Of a stretch of DNA of 64,000 bases, positions 36,911-45,674 are shown piece after piece. The notes under the pieces were generated by a model. The model saw nothing but the letters and a program-made list of their open reading frames with translations, was not told the origin of the DNA and did not search any database. Each line of letters starts with the position of its first letter. Position 1 is the stretch's first letter. Origin of the DNA: Sphingobacterium wenxiniae. Its GTDB lineage: Bacteria > Bacteroidota > Bacteroidia > Sphingobacteriales > Sphingobacteriaceae. A program made the position numbers and the translations under genes. The stretch is from positions 62,001 to 126,000 of the forward strand of contig NZ_FOZZ01000004.1 of the NCBI RefSeq assembly GCF_900116225.1. The letters run 5' to 3'.

Positions 36911-38575
36911 ATGGAAACATTTGTACAACACCTAACTGCAGCATTGGGATGGAGCATCGTTCACTCCTTGTGGCAAGGAGCTTTGCTTTATAGCCTATTA
37001 TGTCTGATCTACAGCCTTTGGCCAGAGACTAAAGCCAAATATCGCTATAGCCTTGCTTATGCCGCTCAGATATTATTGTTAACTCTATTTTTCAGCACAT
37101 TATTTTTTTATTGTTGGAAACTATTTCCTTCTTCCACTACATTAACTAAAGATTTGACTCTTTTTAGTCCAGCAGAATTCTTTACGACACCAGTAAATAA
37201 GTGGGCTATTTTGGAACGTATGCTCCCATGGTTTTCCAGCATATACATATTAGGCCTATTATTACAATTGATTTTCTTCGGCAACAGTTTCTCAAAACTT
37301 CGGCAACTTCGCCGTTCAGGTTTATCGGAAGCCCCTATCGAATGGCTGCTTGCTTTCCAGGAACTTCGCCACAAGCTGTCTATCTCTAAGGAGGTTATAT
37401 TACAGCTATCCGATAAAGTAGCTACACCGCTTACTATAGGATATTTCAAGCCGCTGATATTATTTCCCGTGGCTTATGCCGCTCAGATGGACATCAGACA
37501 GGTGGAAAGCATCCTTTTACATGAGCTTGCCCATATAAAACGTAATGATTACTTGCTCAATCTTATCAAAGTATGTATAGAGACTATCCTGTTTTTTAAT
37601 CCCTTTGTATGGCTCCTATCAAAGCACATCGACACCGAACGCGAATATGCCTGCGACGATATGGTTGTCGAACAGATCCTTTCGCCTATCATTTATGCAC
37701 AAGCATTATTGGCCATTGAAGAACAAAAACATATCTCTTCTAATCCTTATGCAATGTCAATCAACGGAAAACAACATCATTTACTACACCGCATAAAACG
37801 AATTACCAAAATGGAAAAGAATTACATCAACGTAAAGCAGCACCTGATTGCTATTGCTATCAGTACGCTGGCGCTGGGCGCGCTTGCATGGACTGCTCCA
37901 ACAGAAACTAAAACGGAAGAAAAGGACACTAAAAATACGGTTATCATTCAGAATAAAAACCGAATATTATATTCTGAACCACTCATTGCCGAAGAAGCAG
38001 CTCTTCCTCTATTAACACTGCAAACGGACACAACGAAAAAGAAGAGCCAAGTGGTTATTATCAATAGGGATACAGTTTTGACACTCGACGAACAATCCCT
38101 ATCACCGGAAATTCAGCACATACAGGCGTATTATAATTCTCCGGAATGGAAAGAGCACATTGCTAAGATTGAAGAAAATGCCAAAAAAGTAGGGGAATAT
38201 TACAATTCACCCGAATGGAAGGGACATATCGATAAAATTGAAGCGAATGCCAAAAAGGTAGAAGAGTATTACAACTCTCCCGAGTGGAAAAATCAAATCG
38301 CCAAAATTGAGGAAAATGCTAAGAAAGTAGAAGAATATTATAATTCCCTAGAATGGAAAAATCAAATCGCCAAGATTGAAGCTAATGCAAAAAAAGTAGA
38401 GGAATACTACAACTCTGCCGAGTGGAAAGAACAGCTGGCCAAGATTGAAGCTGATGCTCGAAAGATAGGAGAATATTACAACTCCGTCGAATGGAAGCAA
38501 AAGGTTGCAGAAATCGAGGAAAATGCAAGAAAAGCTGTTGAAAAAGCCAAAGAGAGAGACAACAGAACACATTAA
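36911..38575 (+). CDS. BlaR1/MecR1-type M56 metallopeptidase with a C-terminal repeat tail
   Basis: A 554-residue membrane peptidase partnered with BlaI. N-terminal membrane segments (about 10-38, 48-68, 104-124) precede the zinc peptidase with HELAH at 204-208 and EREYACDD at 243-250, then another membrane segment near 312-328. Unlike BlaR1 it lacks the penicillin-binding sensor domain. Instead residues 407-544 hold six tandem copies of a 23-residue unit (consensus YYNSxEWKxxIAKIExNAKK). The tail is probably periplasmic and helical. What it senses is unknown. Confidence 0.9.
   Translation: METFVQHLTAALGWSIVHSLWQGALLYSLLCLIYSLWPETKAKYRYSLAYAAQILLLTLFFSTLFFYCWKLFPSSTTLTKDLTLFSPAEFFTTPVNKWAILERMLPWFSSIYILGLLLQLIFFGNSFSKLRQLRRSGLSEAPIEWLLAFQELRHKLSISKEVILQLSDKVATPLTIGYFKPLILFPVAYAAQMDIRQVESILLHELAHIKRNDYLLNLIKVCIETILFFNPFVWLLSKHIDTEREYACDDMVVEQILSPIIYAQALLAIEEQKHISSNPYAMSINGKQHHLLHRIKRITKMEKNYINVKQHLIAIAISTLALGALAWTAPTETKTEEKDTKNTVIIQNKNRILYSEPLIAEEAALPLLTLQTDTTKKKSQVVIINRDTVLTLDEQSLSPEIQHIQAYYNSPEWKEHIAKIEENAKKVGEYYNSPEWKGHIDKIEANAKKVEEYYNSPEWKNQIAKIEENAKKVEEYYNSLEWKNQIAKIEANAKKVEEYYNSAEWKEQLAKIEADARKIGEYYNSVEWKQKVAEIEENARKAVEKAKERDNRTH
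38129..38542 (+). repeat. Six tandem 69-bp coding repeats in the M56 peptidase
   Basis: Each unit encodes 23 residues starting YYNS and containing EWK and KIE. The fifth residue varies Pro, Pro, Pro, Leu, Ala, Val through the six units. The units have diverged at many third positions, so the array is not a very recent expansion, yet the first four remain close enough for slippage. Confidence 0.9.
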
Positions 38576-38588
38576 TCCTATTGACAAT

Positions 38589-38618
38589 TACCAAGGAGCT
38601 TACTTAAGCTTCTTGGTA
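38589..38618. terminator. Hairpin at the convergent M56/ClC junction
   Basis: A 14-bp stem (38589-38602 with 38605-38618, one wobble) with a 2-nt loop overlaps the ClC stop codon and lies 14 bp after the M56 gene. There is no clear T-run, so termination is probable, not certain. Confidence 0.5.
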
Positions 38619-39863
38619 TGAATACACATTATAAGGACATAATTTGCGGGATAATAGATACGCTACAAAAGCCCCCAACCCCAATGGTAACAATAACTGA
38701 TAGCCATTCGGTGCAATACTGCACATCAGGAAAATGGCTGTCCATGGACCATGAATTGCTGCCGAAAGTGTCGCAGCAGCTCCTATCAGCGCAAAATTTA
38801 TAATCCGAAGCTCCATTCCTCCATATTTATTACAGAGATAGGCAAACAAAATCCCCAAGAAAGCACCGGCGACAATACTTGGTGCAAATACACCGCCGTC
38901 ACCTCCTGCACCCAGCGTGAGCGATGCCACCAAAGGTTTTAAAACGATAAGAGTGCCCAAAACCAAAGGCAAACCTACCAGAACATCCGGCTGCGTAAAC
39001 GAGGTAAGCATCTGGGACAATCCCGAGTAGCTATCGCCATATAAAGACGGAAAAAAGAAAATCATGAGACCAACAGCTATTGCTCCAAGATTTACACGTA
39101 TAAAATTACTTTTTATCTGTGCAAACCAATGCTTACAGTGAATAACAATCTGTGTAAAATAAGTCGCCAATAAGCCTCCTAACAATCCCAGCACCAACAT
39201 AAAAGGCACAGCCTTCCAATGCCACTCTTGTGCAGATATAGTGATCAAAAAGCCATGATCAAAATAATATACAAATCCAAAGGAAACGAGAGCTGCCATT
39301 GTACAGCTTAACAATACCGTTCTGTCGAATCGTTTCCCGATCACCTCTATCGCAAATAACCAACCTCCAATCACACTGCCGAACAGAACCGTTACACCTG
39401 CTACCACTCCTGCACATATCAGCTCCCGTTTAAAAGCCAAGGGCATGAATCCACGCTTATAGACCTGATTGCCAACTGTTGCTGTCGCTACCACGGTAGA
39501 GACTTCAATCCCTGTCGAACCTCCAAAAATAACCGTTAGGAATCCGTTGATATAATGCGACGGGATTTTAAAAAACGGCAAGTGATCCTTTCGGGTCTCC
39601 AAGGTTGTATAAATTTCTCGTATCCCTTTATTCTTCCGATTATGAAAGATATATTTCCGTAGAAAATAAATAGACGTTATCCCGACAGAAGGCAGGATTA
39701 TATACAAGACCGGATTTATCTGTGCCACATGATTCAACATAAAGTGTTCTATATGCTCTGTCAGATGCTTCAAGGAATAAGCCAATACACAACATACCAG
39801 TGCCACAATAGCTGCTCCCCCCAATAATTTAAGATAGCTGATGAGAAAGATTTTTTGTCGCAT
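38604..39863 (-). CDS. ClC-family chloride channel/transporter
   Basis: A 419-residue inner-membrane protein with about ten segments. Ion-path motifs are GGSTGIEVST (in place of GREGP, gating Glu kept) and GGDGGVFAPS (GxFxP kept). The amino-terminal GSGIP is degenerate, reading near FFKIPSH. It ends without CBS domains. Channel or Cl-/H+ exchanger cannot be told by eye. Confidence 0.9.
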   Translation of the reverse strand: MRQKIFLISYLKLLGGAAIVALVCCVLAYSLKHLTEHIEHFMLNHVAQINPVLYIILPSVGITSIYFLRKYIFHNRKNKGIREIYTTLETRKDHLPFFKIPSHYINGFLTVIFGGSTGIEVSTVVATATVGNQVYKRGFMPLAFKRELICAGVVAGVTVLFGSVIGGWLFAIEVIGKRFDRTVLLSCTMAALVSFGFVYYFDHGFLITISAQEWHWKAVPFMLVLGLLGGLLATYFTQIVIHCKHWFAQIKSNFIRVNLGAIAVGLMIFFFPSLYGDSYSGLSQMLTSFTQPDVLVGLPLVLGTLIVLKPLVASLTLGAGGDGGVFAPSIVAGAFLGILFAYLCNKYGGMELRIINFALIGAAATLSAAIHGPWTAIFLMCSIAPNGYQLLLPLGLGAFVAYLLSRKLCPYNVYSYQEA

Positions 39864-39881
39864 ATTCCTTTATTTTTTCTG

Positions 39882-39889
39882 CAAAGGTA
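39882..39889 (-). promoter_or_regulatory. -7 element of the ClC gene
   Basis: TACCTTTG on the minus strand is an exact TAnnTTTG match and ends 18 bp before the ClC ATG, so the leader would be very short. Confidence 0.5.
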
Positions 39890-40013
39890 GGAACAAAAAT
39901 AAAACCATACAGTTTCTGTCTAAAAAAGGTGATGAACCACCTAAACACATTAGTAACCAGTCTTATCTTATCAAATTTTTGTGTATACTTGCGCCCTTAA
40001 GTGTTAAGGTCAT

Positions 40014-40616
40014 ATGAATATTATATACGCCATTGACTTATTAGGAACTATGGTCTTCGCGATATCGGGAGCGATGGCAGCCAATCGCCATGGCATTGAT
40101 GTTTTTGGTGCTACTTTTACCGGGTTTGTTACCGCTATCGGTGGTGGATCGCTTCGGGATGTCTTCCTCAATCTTCGACCAGTTTGGGTAGACGACGGCA
40201 ACTACCTGTTGGCTATCCTAGTGGGCGTTTCCATCTCTATATTTGCCAATCGCCAGCTTTACAAGTTAGCCCGTACACTTTTTCTATTTGATGCTTTAGG
40301 AATAGGTTTTTTCTGTGTCGTGGGTGTACAAAAATCCCTTGCTTACGACAGTTCACCTATCGCCGCGATTATATTTGGCATGTTCTCCGCAGTCATGGGG
40401 GGAGTCATACGCGACACATTAATGAACGAAACTCCACTCATTTTCCGGAAAGAGATCTATGCCACAGCCTGTCTGTCGGGCGCTATTTTATATGTATTAT
40501 TGGGTTTACTATCTGTAGACCCGAATCTCAATGCCTTTATTAGTGCAGCAGTAATATTTATTATTCGGTTATTAGCCGTCCGGTTTAAACTGTCGCTGCC
40601 TGTTGTTGGCGGGTAA
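40014..40616 (+). CDS. TRIC-family (UPF0126/YadS) trimeric cation channel protein
   Basis: A 200-residue protein with seven membrane segments in two repeats, each carrying the glycine-rich kink GGGSLRD or GGVIRD. The TRIC family forms trimeric cation channels in the inner membrane. It is divergent from the ClC gene; the pairing of an anion and a cation channel is noted but may be chance. Confidence 0.9.
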   Translation: MNIIYAIDLLGTMVFAISGAMAANRHGIDVFGATFTGFVTAIGGGSLRDVFLNLRPVWVDDGNYLLAILVGVSISIFANRQLYKLARTLFLFDALGIGFFCVVGVQKSLAYDSSPIAAIIFGMFSAVMGGVIRDTLMNETPLIFRKEIYATACLSGAILYVLLGLLSVDPNLNAFISAAVIFIIRLLAVRFKLSLPVVGG

Positions 40617-40623
40617 AACAAAA

Positions 40624-40648
40624 AAGAGATAGCTATTAGCTATCTCTT
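40624..40648. terminator. Terminator between TRIC and def genes
   Basis: A perfect 11-bp stem (40624-40634 with 40638-40648) with a 3-nt loop, A-rich before and T-rich after. It lies between the convergent TRIC and def stop codons and overlaps the latter. Confidence 0.75.
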
Positions 40649-41230
40649 CTTATTTTTCAGATTGGGGAATCTCATTTTGTACCCAACTCGTATCATCCCT
40701 TTAGAAATCGCATCCAACCGACCTTTTATCATTGCCTTCTTAATCGGTCCCAATTTATCGACAAAAAGCTTACCTTCAATATGATCGTATTCATGTTGTA
40801 CAATACGCGCTGCCAAACCAGTCAATTCCACTTCTTGCTCTTCAAAATCTTCATCTAAATAATTGATGACTACCGTAGAAGGACGCATCACCTCTTCATT
40901 GATATCCGGAATACTCAAACAGCCTTCACTAAAACCCCATTTCTCTCCTTTTTCCTCAATAATAATTGGATTAATCAGCACTTTCTTAAAATCTTTTAGT
41001 GAAGGATCGCCTTCTCCATCTTCGTCATCTTCGGCAAATGGTGACGCATCAATAACGAACAAACGAATGGGCAGGCCCACCTGTGGAGCAGCTAAACCTA
41101 CCCCACGAGCTGCATACATCGTTTCAAACATATCATCGATGAGTTGTTTTAAATTAGGATAATCCTCATCTATTTCCTCTGCCTTTTTCCGCAGAACAGG
41201 ATCACCGTATGCTACAATAGGTAATTTCAT
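40640..41230 (-). CDS. def: Peptide deformylase
   Basis: Removes the formyl group from the first methionine of new proteins. The start is the ATG at 41228-41230; the open frame further upstream begins with a GTG and lacks family similarity. The 196-residue enzyme has the three motifs GVGLAAPQVG, EGCLSIP and QHEYDHIEG, whose Cys and two His bind the metal. Confidence 0.95.
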   Translation of the reverse strand: MKLPIVAYGDPVLRKKAEEIDEDYPNLKQLIDDMFETMYAARGVGLAAPQVGLPIRLFVIDASPFAEDDEDGEGDPSLKDFKKVLINPIIIEEKGEKWGFSEGCLSIPDINEEVMRPSTVVINYLDEDFEEQEVELTGLAARIVQHEYDHIEGKLFVDKLGPIKKAMIKGRLDAISKGMIRVGYKMRFPNLKNKKR

Positions 41231-41315
41231 GTAAAAATAATATTTATGATATTCTTGCGGCCAATCTTCCTTTCTCTCCGTAACTACCGCTTTCCGCACT
41301 ATTCCAATGTGATTG

Positions 41316-41365
41316 CAAAGTTATTAATAATAATTTAAACAGCCCCGCAGAATGTAGTAACTTTG
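41316..41365. promoter_or_regulatory. Back-to-back promoters of def and the Mom-like gene
   Basis: TAACTTTG occurs on the minus strand at 41316-41323 (for def) and on the plus strand at 41358-41365. The plus-strand copy lies only 8 bp before the ATG at 41374 and has TTTA at 41334-41337 with a 20-bp spacer. That gene would have almost no leader. Confidence 0.55.
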
Positions 41366-41373
41366 TCCGTAGC

Positions 41374-42147
41374 ATGCAGCAGCAAGAAGTCATTTATGCG
41401 TTCGTACGTGAATTGGAGGTCAGGATGGAGCACCCTCTTAAAATCCATCAACATGACGAATATTACACCATTTTTCCTGAAGACAAAGATTATATACTTA
41501 TCTTTTATTCCAAAAATGCTTCCCATCGAATCGATTCATCACTTGTTCGAACCTTTCATATCGATATTGATCAGATACAGACCTCTTCCTCAAAAATTCT
41601 GCATCGCTTAAGTGCTCTTTTAGGTAGAGGTAAAGCGATTTACGCCAGACAAACCGTAGTCGCACGTATCGATAAGAAAGTAGCCATGGAATTTCAACAA
41701 GAACACCATCTACAGGTCGCCTTACCCGGCAAGTATAGGTATGGTCTATTCTGCAACGGAGAGCTTATTTCCTTAGCAGTATTTAGTGGCGGCCGCCATA
41801 TGCGTGATATCCCAGAAACAGAGCGTTCGTTTGAGCTACTCCGCTTCTGTCATAAATCTGACCTTCGGGTGGTCGGAGGCCTATCCAAACTTATTCGAGC
41901 CCTCGCTAAGGATTTTAATCCTTATAATATTATGACTTATGTAGACAAAGATTGGTCGCAGGAGTCTAACCTTACAACTCTCGGTTTTGCCGCTACTGGC
42001 ACAATCCCTCCGCAACGTTTTTGGATTACTAACGGAGAGCGACATTATATCGCAAACGAACAAAACCTCCAGCTACTTCAGGAAAAATACCCTCAAGGTT
42101 ATCTGAAACACAATTCAGGAAGTACGAAATTAGTACTCATATTATGA
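41374..42147 (+). CDS. Mom-like / GNAT-fold protein, function unknown
   Basis: A 257-residue soluble protein. Its C-terminal half reads GLFCNGELISLAVFSGGR, SFELLRFCHK, GGLSKLIRALAKDFNP, then IMTYVDKDWSQESNLTTLGF. This order resembles the GNAT-like fold of phage Mom modification proteins and of proteins found with homing endonucleases. The first 90 residues do not match anything I recognise. No phage gene is nearby, so a host role is more likely. Its own promoter gives a near-leaderless start. Confidence 0.6.
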   Translation: MQQQEVIYAFVRELEVRMEHPLKIHQHDEYYTIFPEDKDYILIFYSKNASHRIDSSLVRTFHIDIDQIQTSSSKILHRLSALLGRGKAIYARQTVVARIDKKVAMEFQQEHHLQVALPGKYRYGLFCNGELISLAVFSGGRHMRDIPETERSFELLRFCHKSDLRVVGGLSKLIRALAKDFNPYNIMTYVDKDWSQESNLTTLGFAATGTIPPQRFWITNGERHYIANEQNLQLLQEKYPQGYLKHNSGSTKLVLIL

Positions 42148-42209
42148 AAAAACCAAAGCGATGTGTATATTTAACCTATAAATTTTAAAACTTAAACTTT
42201 AGCAACAGT

Positions 42210-43382
42210 ATGAAACGTAAATTACGTATGGGTATGGTTGGTGGAGGAAAAGATGCCTTTATTGGCTCTGTCCACCGCATCGCAGCCTTTATGGATGGAA
42301 AAATAGAGCTTGTTTGTGGCGCTTTCAGTGTAGACCCTGAAATTTCCCGTCAATCAGGCGAGGAACTTTTTGTAGCTCCGGACAGAGTATATGCTAACTT
42401 TGAAGAGTTAATCACCAAAGAAGCACAGCTTCCAGTAGGCGAACGTATGGATTTCCTAACCATCGTAACTCCCAATTTCTTACATTATGGTCCAGCAAAG
42501 ATGGCCTTGGAAAACGGCTTCGATGTCGTAGTAGAAAAACCGATGACCGTTACATTGGAAGAAGCTAAAGACCTGAAAGCTACCGTAGAAAGAACTGGTC
42601 GTACCTTGTGCTTAACACACACCTATTCAGGCTATCCAATGGTAAAACAGGCGAAAGCTATGGTTAAAGAAGGGCATTTCGGCAAAATCCGTAAAATCGT
42701 TGTAGAATATCCGCAAGGTTGGTTAAGCCGCTTGTCCGAAAGAGAGGGCAATGCAGGCGCTGCATGGCGTGCCGATCCAAAAAAATCCGGACTTTCCTTG
42801 GTAATGGGCGATATTGGTACACATGCTGCACACTTGGCAGAGTATGTTTCCGGCCTACGCATTACTGAATTATGTGCCGACTTAAGTACCTTGGTAGAAG
42901 GTCGCCAATTAGACGATGACGGTTCAGTATTGCTACGCTTTGACAACGGTGCACGTGGCGTATTGATGGCTTCGCAAATATCTGCAGGTGAGGAAAATGC
43001 GGTAAGATTACGTATTTATGGTGAAAAAGGTGGATTGGAATGGGCCAACGAAGACCCAAATAACCTCATTATTAAAATGCTTGACCAGCCACGTCAACTT
43101 TACCGCACTGGTAATGCCTACGCTGCACCGTACACATTAAGCTCTTTCGCTACACACAATACACGTATACCTGCGGGCCACCCAGAAGGACTTTTGGAAT
43201 CCTTTGCCAATATCTATCGCAACTTTGCACTTACCTCAAGTGCCAAACGCGAGGGCAATACTCCAACTCCGGAGGAATTGGATTTCCCTTCAGTAGATGA
43301 TGGTGTGCGTGGTATGGCTTTCGTACAAACAGTCGTTGAAAGCAACGAAAGCAATGAAAAATGGACTAAATTTGTGGTGTGA
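42210..43382 (+). CDS. Gfo/Idh/MocA-family NAD(P)-dependent oxidoreductase
   Basis: A 390-residue enzyme of the sugar/inositol dehydrogenase type. The Rossmann part has GMVGGGKDAFIGSVHR and VVVEKPMT (the EKP motif with the catalytic Lys); the C-terminal beta sheet has GDIGTHAAHLAEYVSG with the active His. The substrate is not evident. Its stop overlaps the miaA start. Confidence 0.88.
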   Translation: MKRKLRMGMVGGGKDAFIGSVHRIAAFMDGKIELVCGAFSVDPEISRQSGEELFVAPDRVYANFEELITKEAQLPVGERMDFLTIVTPNFLHYGPAKMALENGFDVVVEKPMTVTLEEAKDLKATVERTGRTLCLTHTYSGYPMVKQAKAMVKEGHFGKIRKIVVEYPQGWLSRLSEREGNAGAAWRADPKKSGLSLVMGDIGTHAAHLAEYVSGLRITELCADLSTLVEGRQLDDDGSVLLRFDNGARGVLMASQISAGEENAVRLRIYGEKGGLEWANEDPNNLIIKMLDQPRQLYRTGNAYAAPYTLSSFATHNTRIPAGHPEGLLESFANIYRNFALTSSAKREGNTPTPEELDFPSVDDGVRGMAFVQTVVESNESNEKWTKFVV

Positions 43383-44335
43383 TAAACGCCTCAGAACACA
43401 ATAGCATACAACAGGCGGGAGACAATCTTCCGCCTGATTTATTATGGGTCATCTTGGGGCCAACTGCCTCCGGAAAAACCAAACTTGCTGTGGCCCTAGC
43501 TCAGCGTATTCAGGGAGAAATAATCAGCGTGGATTCCAGGCAAGTATATCGCCGAATGGACATTGGTACCGGCAAAGATCTTGAAGAGTACAAACATGTC
43601 CCTTACCACCTGATTGACATTTGCGAACCCGGCGAGAAATACAATATTTTTCAGTTTCAAAACGATTTCCACAAAGCTTATCGAGAGATTGTCAAGAAGG
43701 GAAAAAGCACCATAGCCTGTGGAGGCACAGGTATGTATATACAATCCCTGCTACAACCCCAGCCTTATATGGAAATCCCGACAGATGAAGTCTTACGTGA
43801 AGAATGGTTACAAAAGCCGAAAGAAGAATTAATCCTACATCTTGAACAGCTCCCTACCCCTGTCGATTTTCGTATAGACCGCAGCTCGCACAAGCGGCTC
43901 ATCCGCGCTATAGAAATTCTTACCTGGCTTCAAGCAAATCCCGGCTTCAAAGCAAAATCAGCTCCGCATTACCCTCACCTTATCTTCGGCATAGAACCTT
44001 CTTTGAAAGATAGAAGAACCCATATCAGCCTCCGATTAAACGAACGAATAGAAAACGGATTGATAACCGAAGTACAACACCTGCTTGATGTTGGATTAAC
44101 CCATGCCGAATTACAATATTATGGGTTAGAATATAAATATGTATCCCTTTATCTACAAGGAGTGTTGGATAAACCGACCTTTATCAGCCGTTTGGAAACG
44201 GAGATACACCGTTATGCAAAAAGGCAAATGACCTATTTCCGTAAAATGGAAAAAGATGGATTACGGATACACTGGTTGAAGGCGAACACTGTGGAAGAGC
44301 AATTGGAAGAAATACTCCAATATAAACATACATAA
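43379..44335 (+). CDS. miaA: tRNA dimethylallyltransferase
   Basis: Adds a dimethylallyl group to A37 of tRNAs reading U-starting codons. The P-loop GPTASGKT is at 27-34; DSRQVYRRMDIGTGK and the family's GGTGMYIQSL follow. No ATG lies before the P-loop, so a GTG start at 43379 is needed. It overlaps the previous stop in a GTGA junction, which favours coupled translation. The 318-residue length is normal. Confidence 0.93.
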   Translation: MINASEHNSIQQAGDNLPPDLLWVILGPTASGKTKLAVALAQRIQGEIISVDSRQVYRRMDIGTGKDLEEYKHVPYHLIDICEPGEKYNIFQFQNDFHKAYREIVKKGKSTIACGGTGMYIQSLLQPQPYMEIPTDEVLREEWLQKPKEELILHLEQLPTPVDFRIDRSSHKRLIRAIEILTWLQANPGFKAKSAPHYPHLIFGIEPSLKDRRTHISLRLNERIENGLITEVQHLLDVGLTHAELQYYGLEYKYVSLYLQGVLDKPTFISRLETEIHRYAKRQMTYFRKMEKDGLRIHWLKANTVEEQLEEILQYKHT

Positions 44336-44402
44336 AAAGCTATATGCGTACCTTCAATATATGAACGAAGCATCAGATCACTTTTCAGCATAAGCCTTCT
44401 TG

Positions 44403-45563
44403 TTAAGGTATCGGATCAAAGGGGCTGGCTTTGGCGGGGTCGTATACCGCCACTCCGACTTTGGAATCTGCACAGCCGTAATATAAAAACCATTTGGATT
44501 TATAATAAGCTAACCCCTGTAGAAACACCGTGCCGTCGACATACTGTCCGCTTTTTTCAAAATCTTCCATTGGTCTTAAGAAAGGTGTATCCAATCTATC
44601 CAATACTTTAGTAGGGTCATTTTTGTCGAACAGTACCTGACCTGCACTATACGTGCCCAGTGTAAATCGAGAGTCTGCCTGTTCCTTTTCATCGTGATTC
44701 TTACCATTATATAAGAGTACAATGCCTTTATCGGTCAAGATCGCAGGAGGTCCACATTCCGTAAGTGCGCTGTCAAAATAACCTGGTCTGGTTTCAATGA
44801 ACTTGGCTAACTCTCCTTTGTCGTCTAAAACAGGTTCCCAATCGATAAGATTTTCCGAGGTAGCTCCTTTAACACCGTGCTCACCCCAATACATCCAATA
44901 TTTTCCGTTTATTTTGGTGACCACAAGCTTATCATTCTTCAAAGTTGTCAATATCGAGGCCGATTTATGGGAAGTCTCCATCAACTTGGTATACTTTGAT
45001 TTGGCAAATATAGGTCCATGTTTCTCCCATGTCCTTAAGTCTTTGGATGTGGCAACTCCCAGACGAGGCGTATCTCGGTTCCACTGGGTATAGAATACGA
45101 CAAAAGTACCATCTTCCGTTACAGCTATACGAGGATCTTCGACTCCACCCGGCCATTCATATTGTTTTTCGCTATCATCGGCAGGATACAATACCGGTTC
45201 TTCTGACCGTTCAAAATGAAGCCCGTCGGTACTGCTGGCCAAGCCCAAACGAGATGTTCGGAAACCTATACCTATCCCAAACTTATCTTCGGCGCGATAC
45301 AGCACGAATAGTGTATCATCTTTGACCACTGCGCCAGGGTTAAAAGTGTCATTCTCTTCCCATCTTACCTGCTTGCCCGACATGGGGTCGAGAAATACAG
45401 AATTTGAATCAGGTGAGATAATGGGATTGACTCCTTCAGGTCGCTGAAAACCACCCAAAGTCCAATCAGGTGTGATGGATGTTTGCGTTTGTCTTCCCTC
45501 TTGACACGACACGAGGATCGTGGCAGCAGCTGTTATTATTAAACTTTTTGGTTTATTCATCAT
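44403..45563 (-). CDS. GH130-type glycoside hydrolase/phosphorylase lipoprotein
   Basis: A 386-residue lipoprotein (acylated Cys20 in ILVSC) with a five-bladed beta-propeller. FNPGAVV and GGVEDPRI, carrying the expected catalytic Asp143, match GH130, whose members cleave or phosphorolyse beta-mannosides; GH43-like propellers are the alternative. The lipoprotein anchor points to periplasm or outer membrane, where a hydrolase is more likely than a phosphorylase. It stands alone, without SusC/D. Confidence 0.75.
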   Translation of the reverse strand: MMNKPKSLIITAAATILVSCQEGRQTQTSITPDWTLGGFQRPEGVNPIISPDSNSVFLDPMSGKQVRWEENDTFNPGAVVKDDTLFVLYRAEDKFGIGIGFRTSRLGLASSTDGLHFERSEEPVLYPADDSEKQYEWPGGVEDPRIAVTEDGTFVVFYTQWNRDTPRLGVATSKDLRTWEKHGPIFAKSKYTKLMETSHKSASILTTLKNDKLVVTKINGKYWMYWGEHGVKGATSENLIDWEPVLDDKGELAKFIETRPGYFDSALTECGPPAILTDKGIVLLYNGKNHDEKEQADSRFTLGTYSAGQVLFDKNDPTKVLDRLDTPFLRPMEDFEKSGQYVDGTVFLQGLAYYKSKWFLYYGCADSKVGVAVYDPAKASPFDPIP

Positions 45564-45631
45564 TAGTAAGCTTTATTTGGTATTATTACATCTGCAGTTT
45601 TTCCACTTCAGCCTGTGGGACTGAAAGATAC

Positions 45632-45664
45632 AAAAAAAGGAATAACCGTCGTTATCCCTTTTTC
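45632..45664 (-). terminator. Terminator of rng
   Basis: A 13-bp stem (45634-45646 with 45651-45663, one wobble) with a 4-nt loop lies just beyond the rng stop and is followed by a long T-run on the minus strand. Confidence 0.8.
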
Positions 45665-45674
45665 ATAATATTTT

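Noticed and set aside
37108..37449. Minus-strand ORF across the M56 gene
   Set aside because: It is the antisense reading of a conserved membrane peptidase region.
38129..38542. Possible CRISPR array because of six regular units
   Set aside because: The units are in frame, encode a 23-residue peptide repeat and have no spacers.
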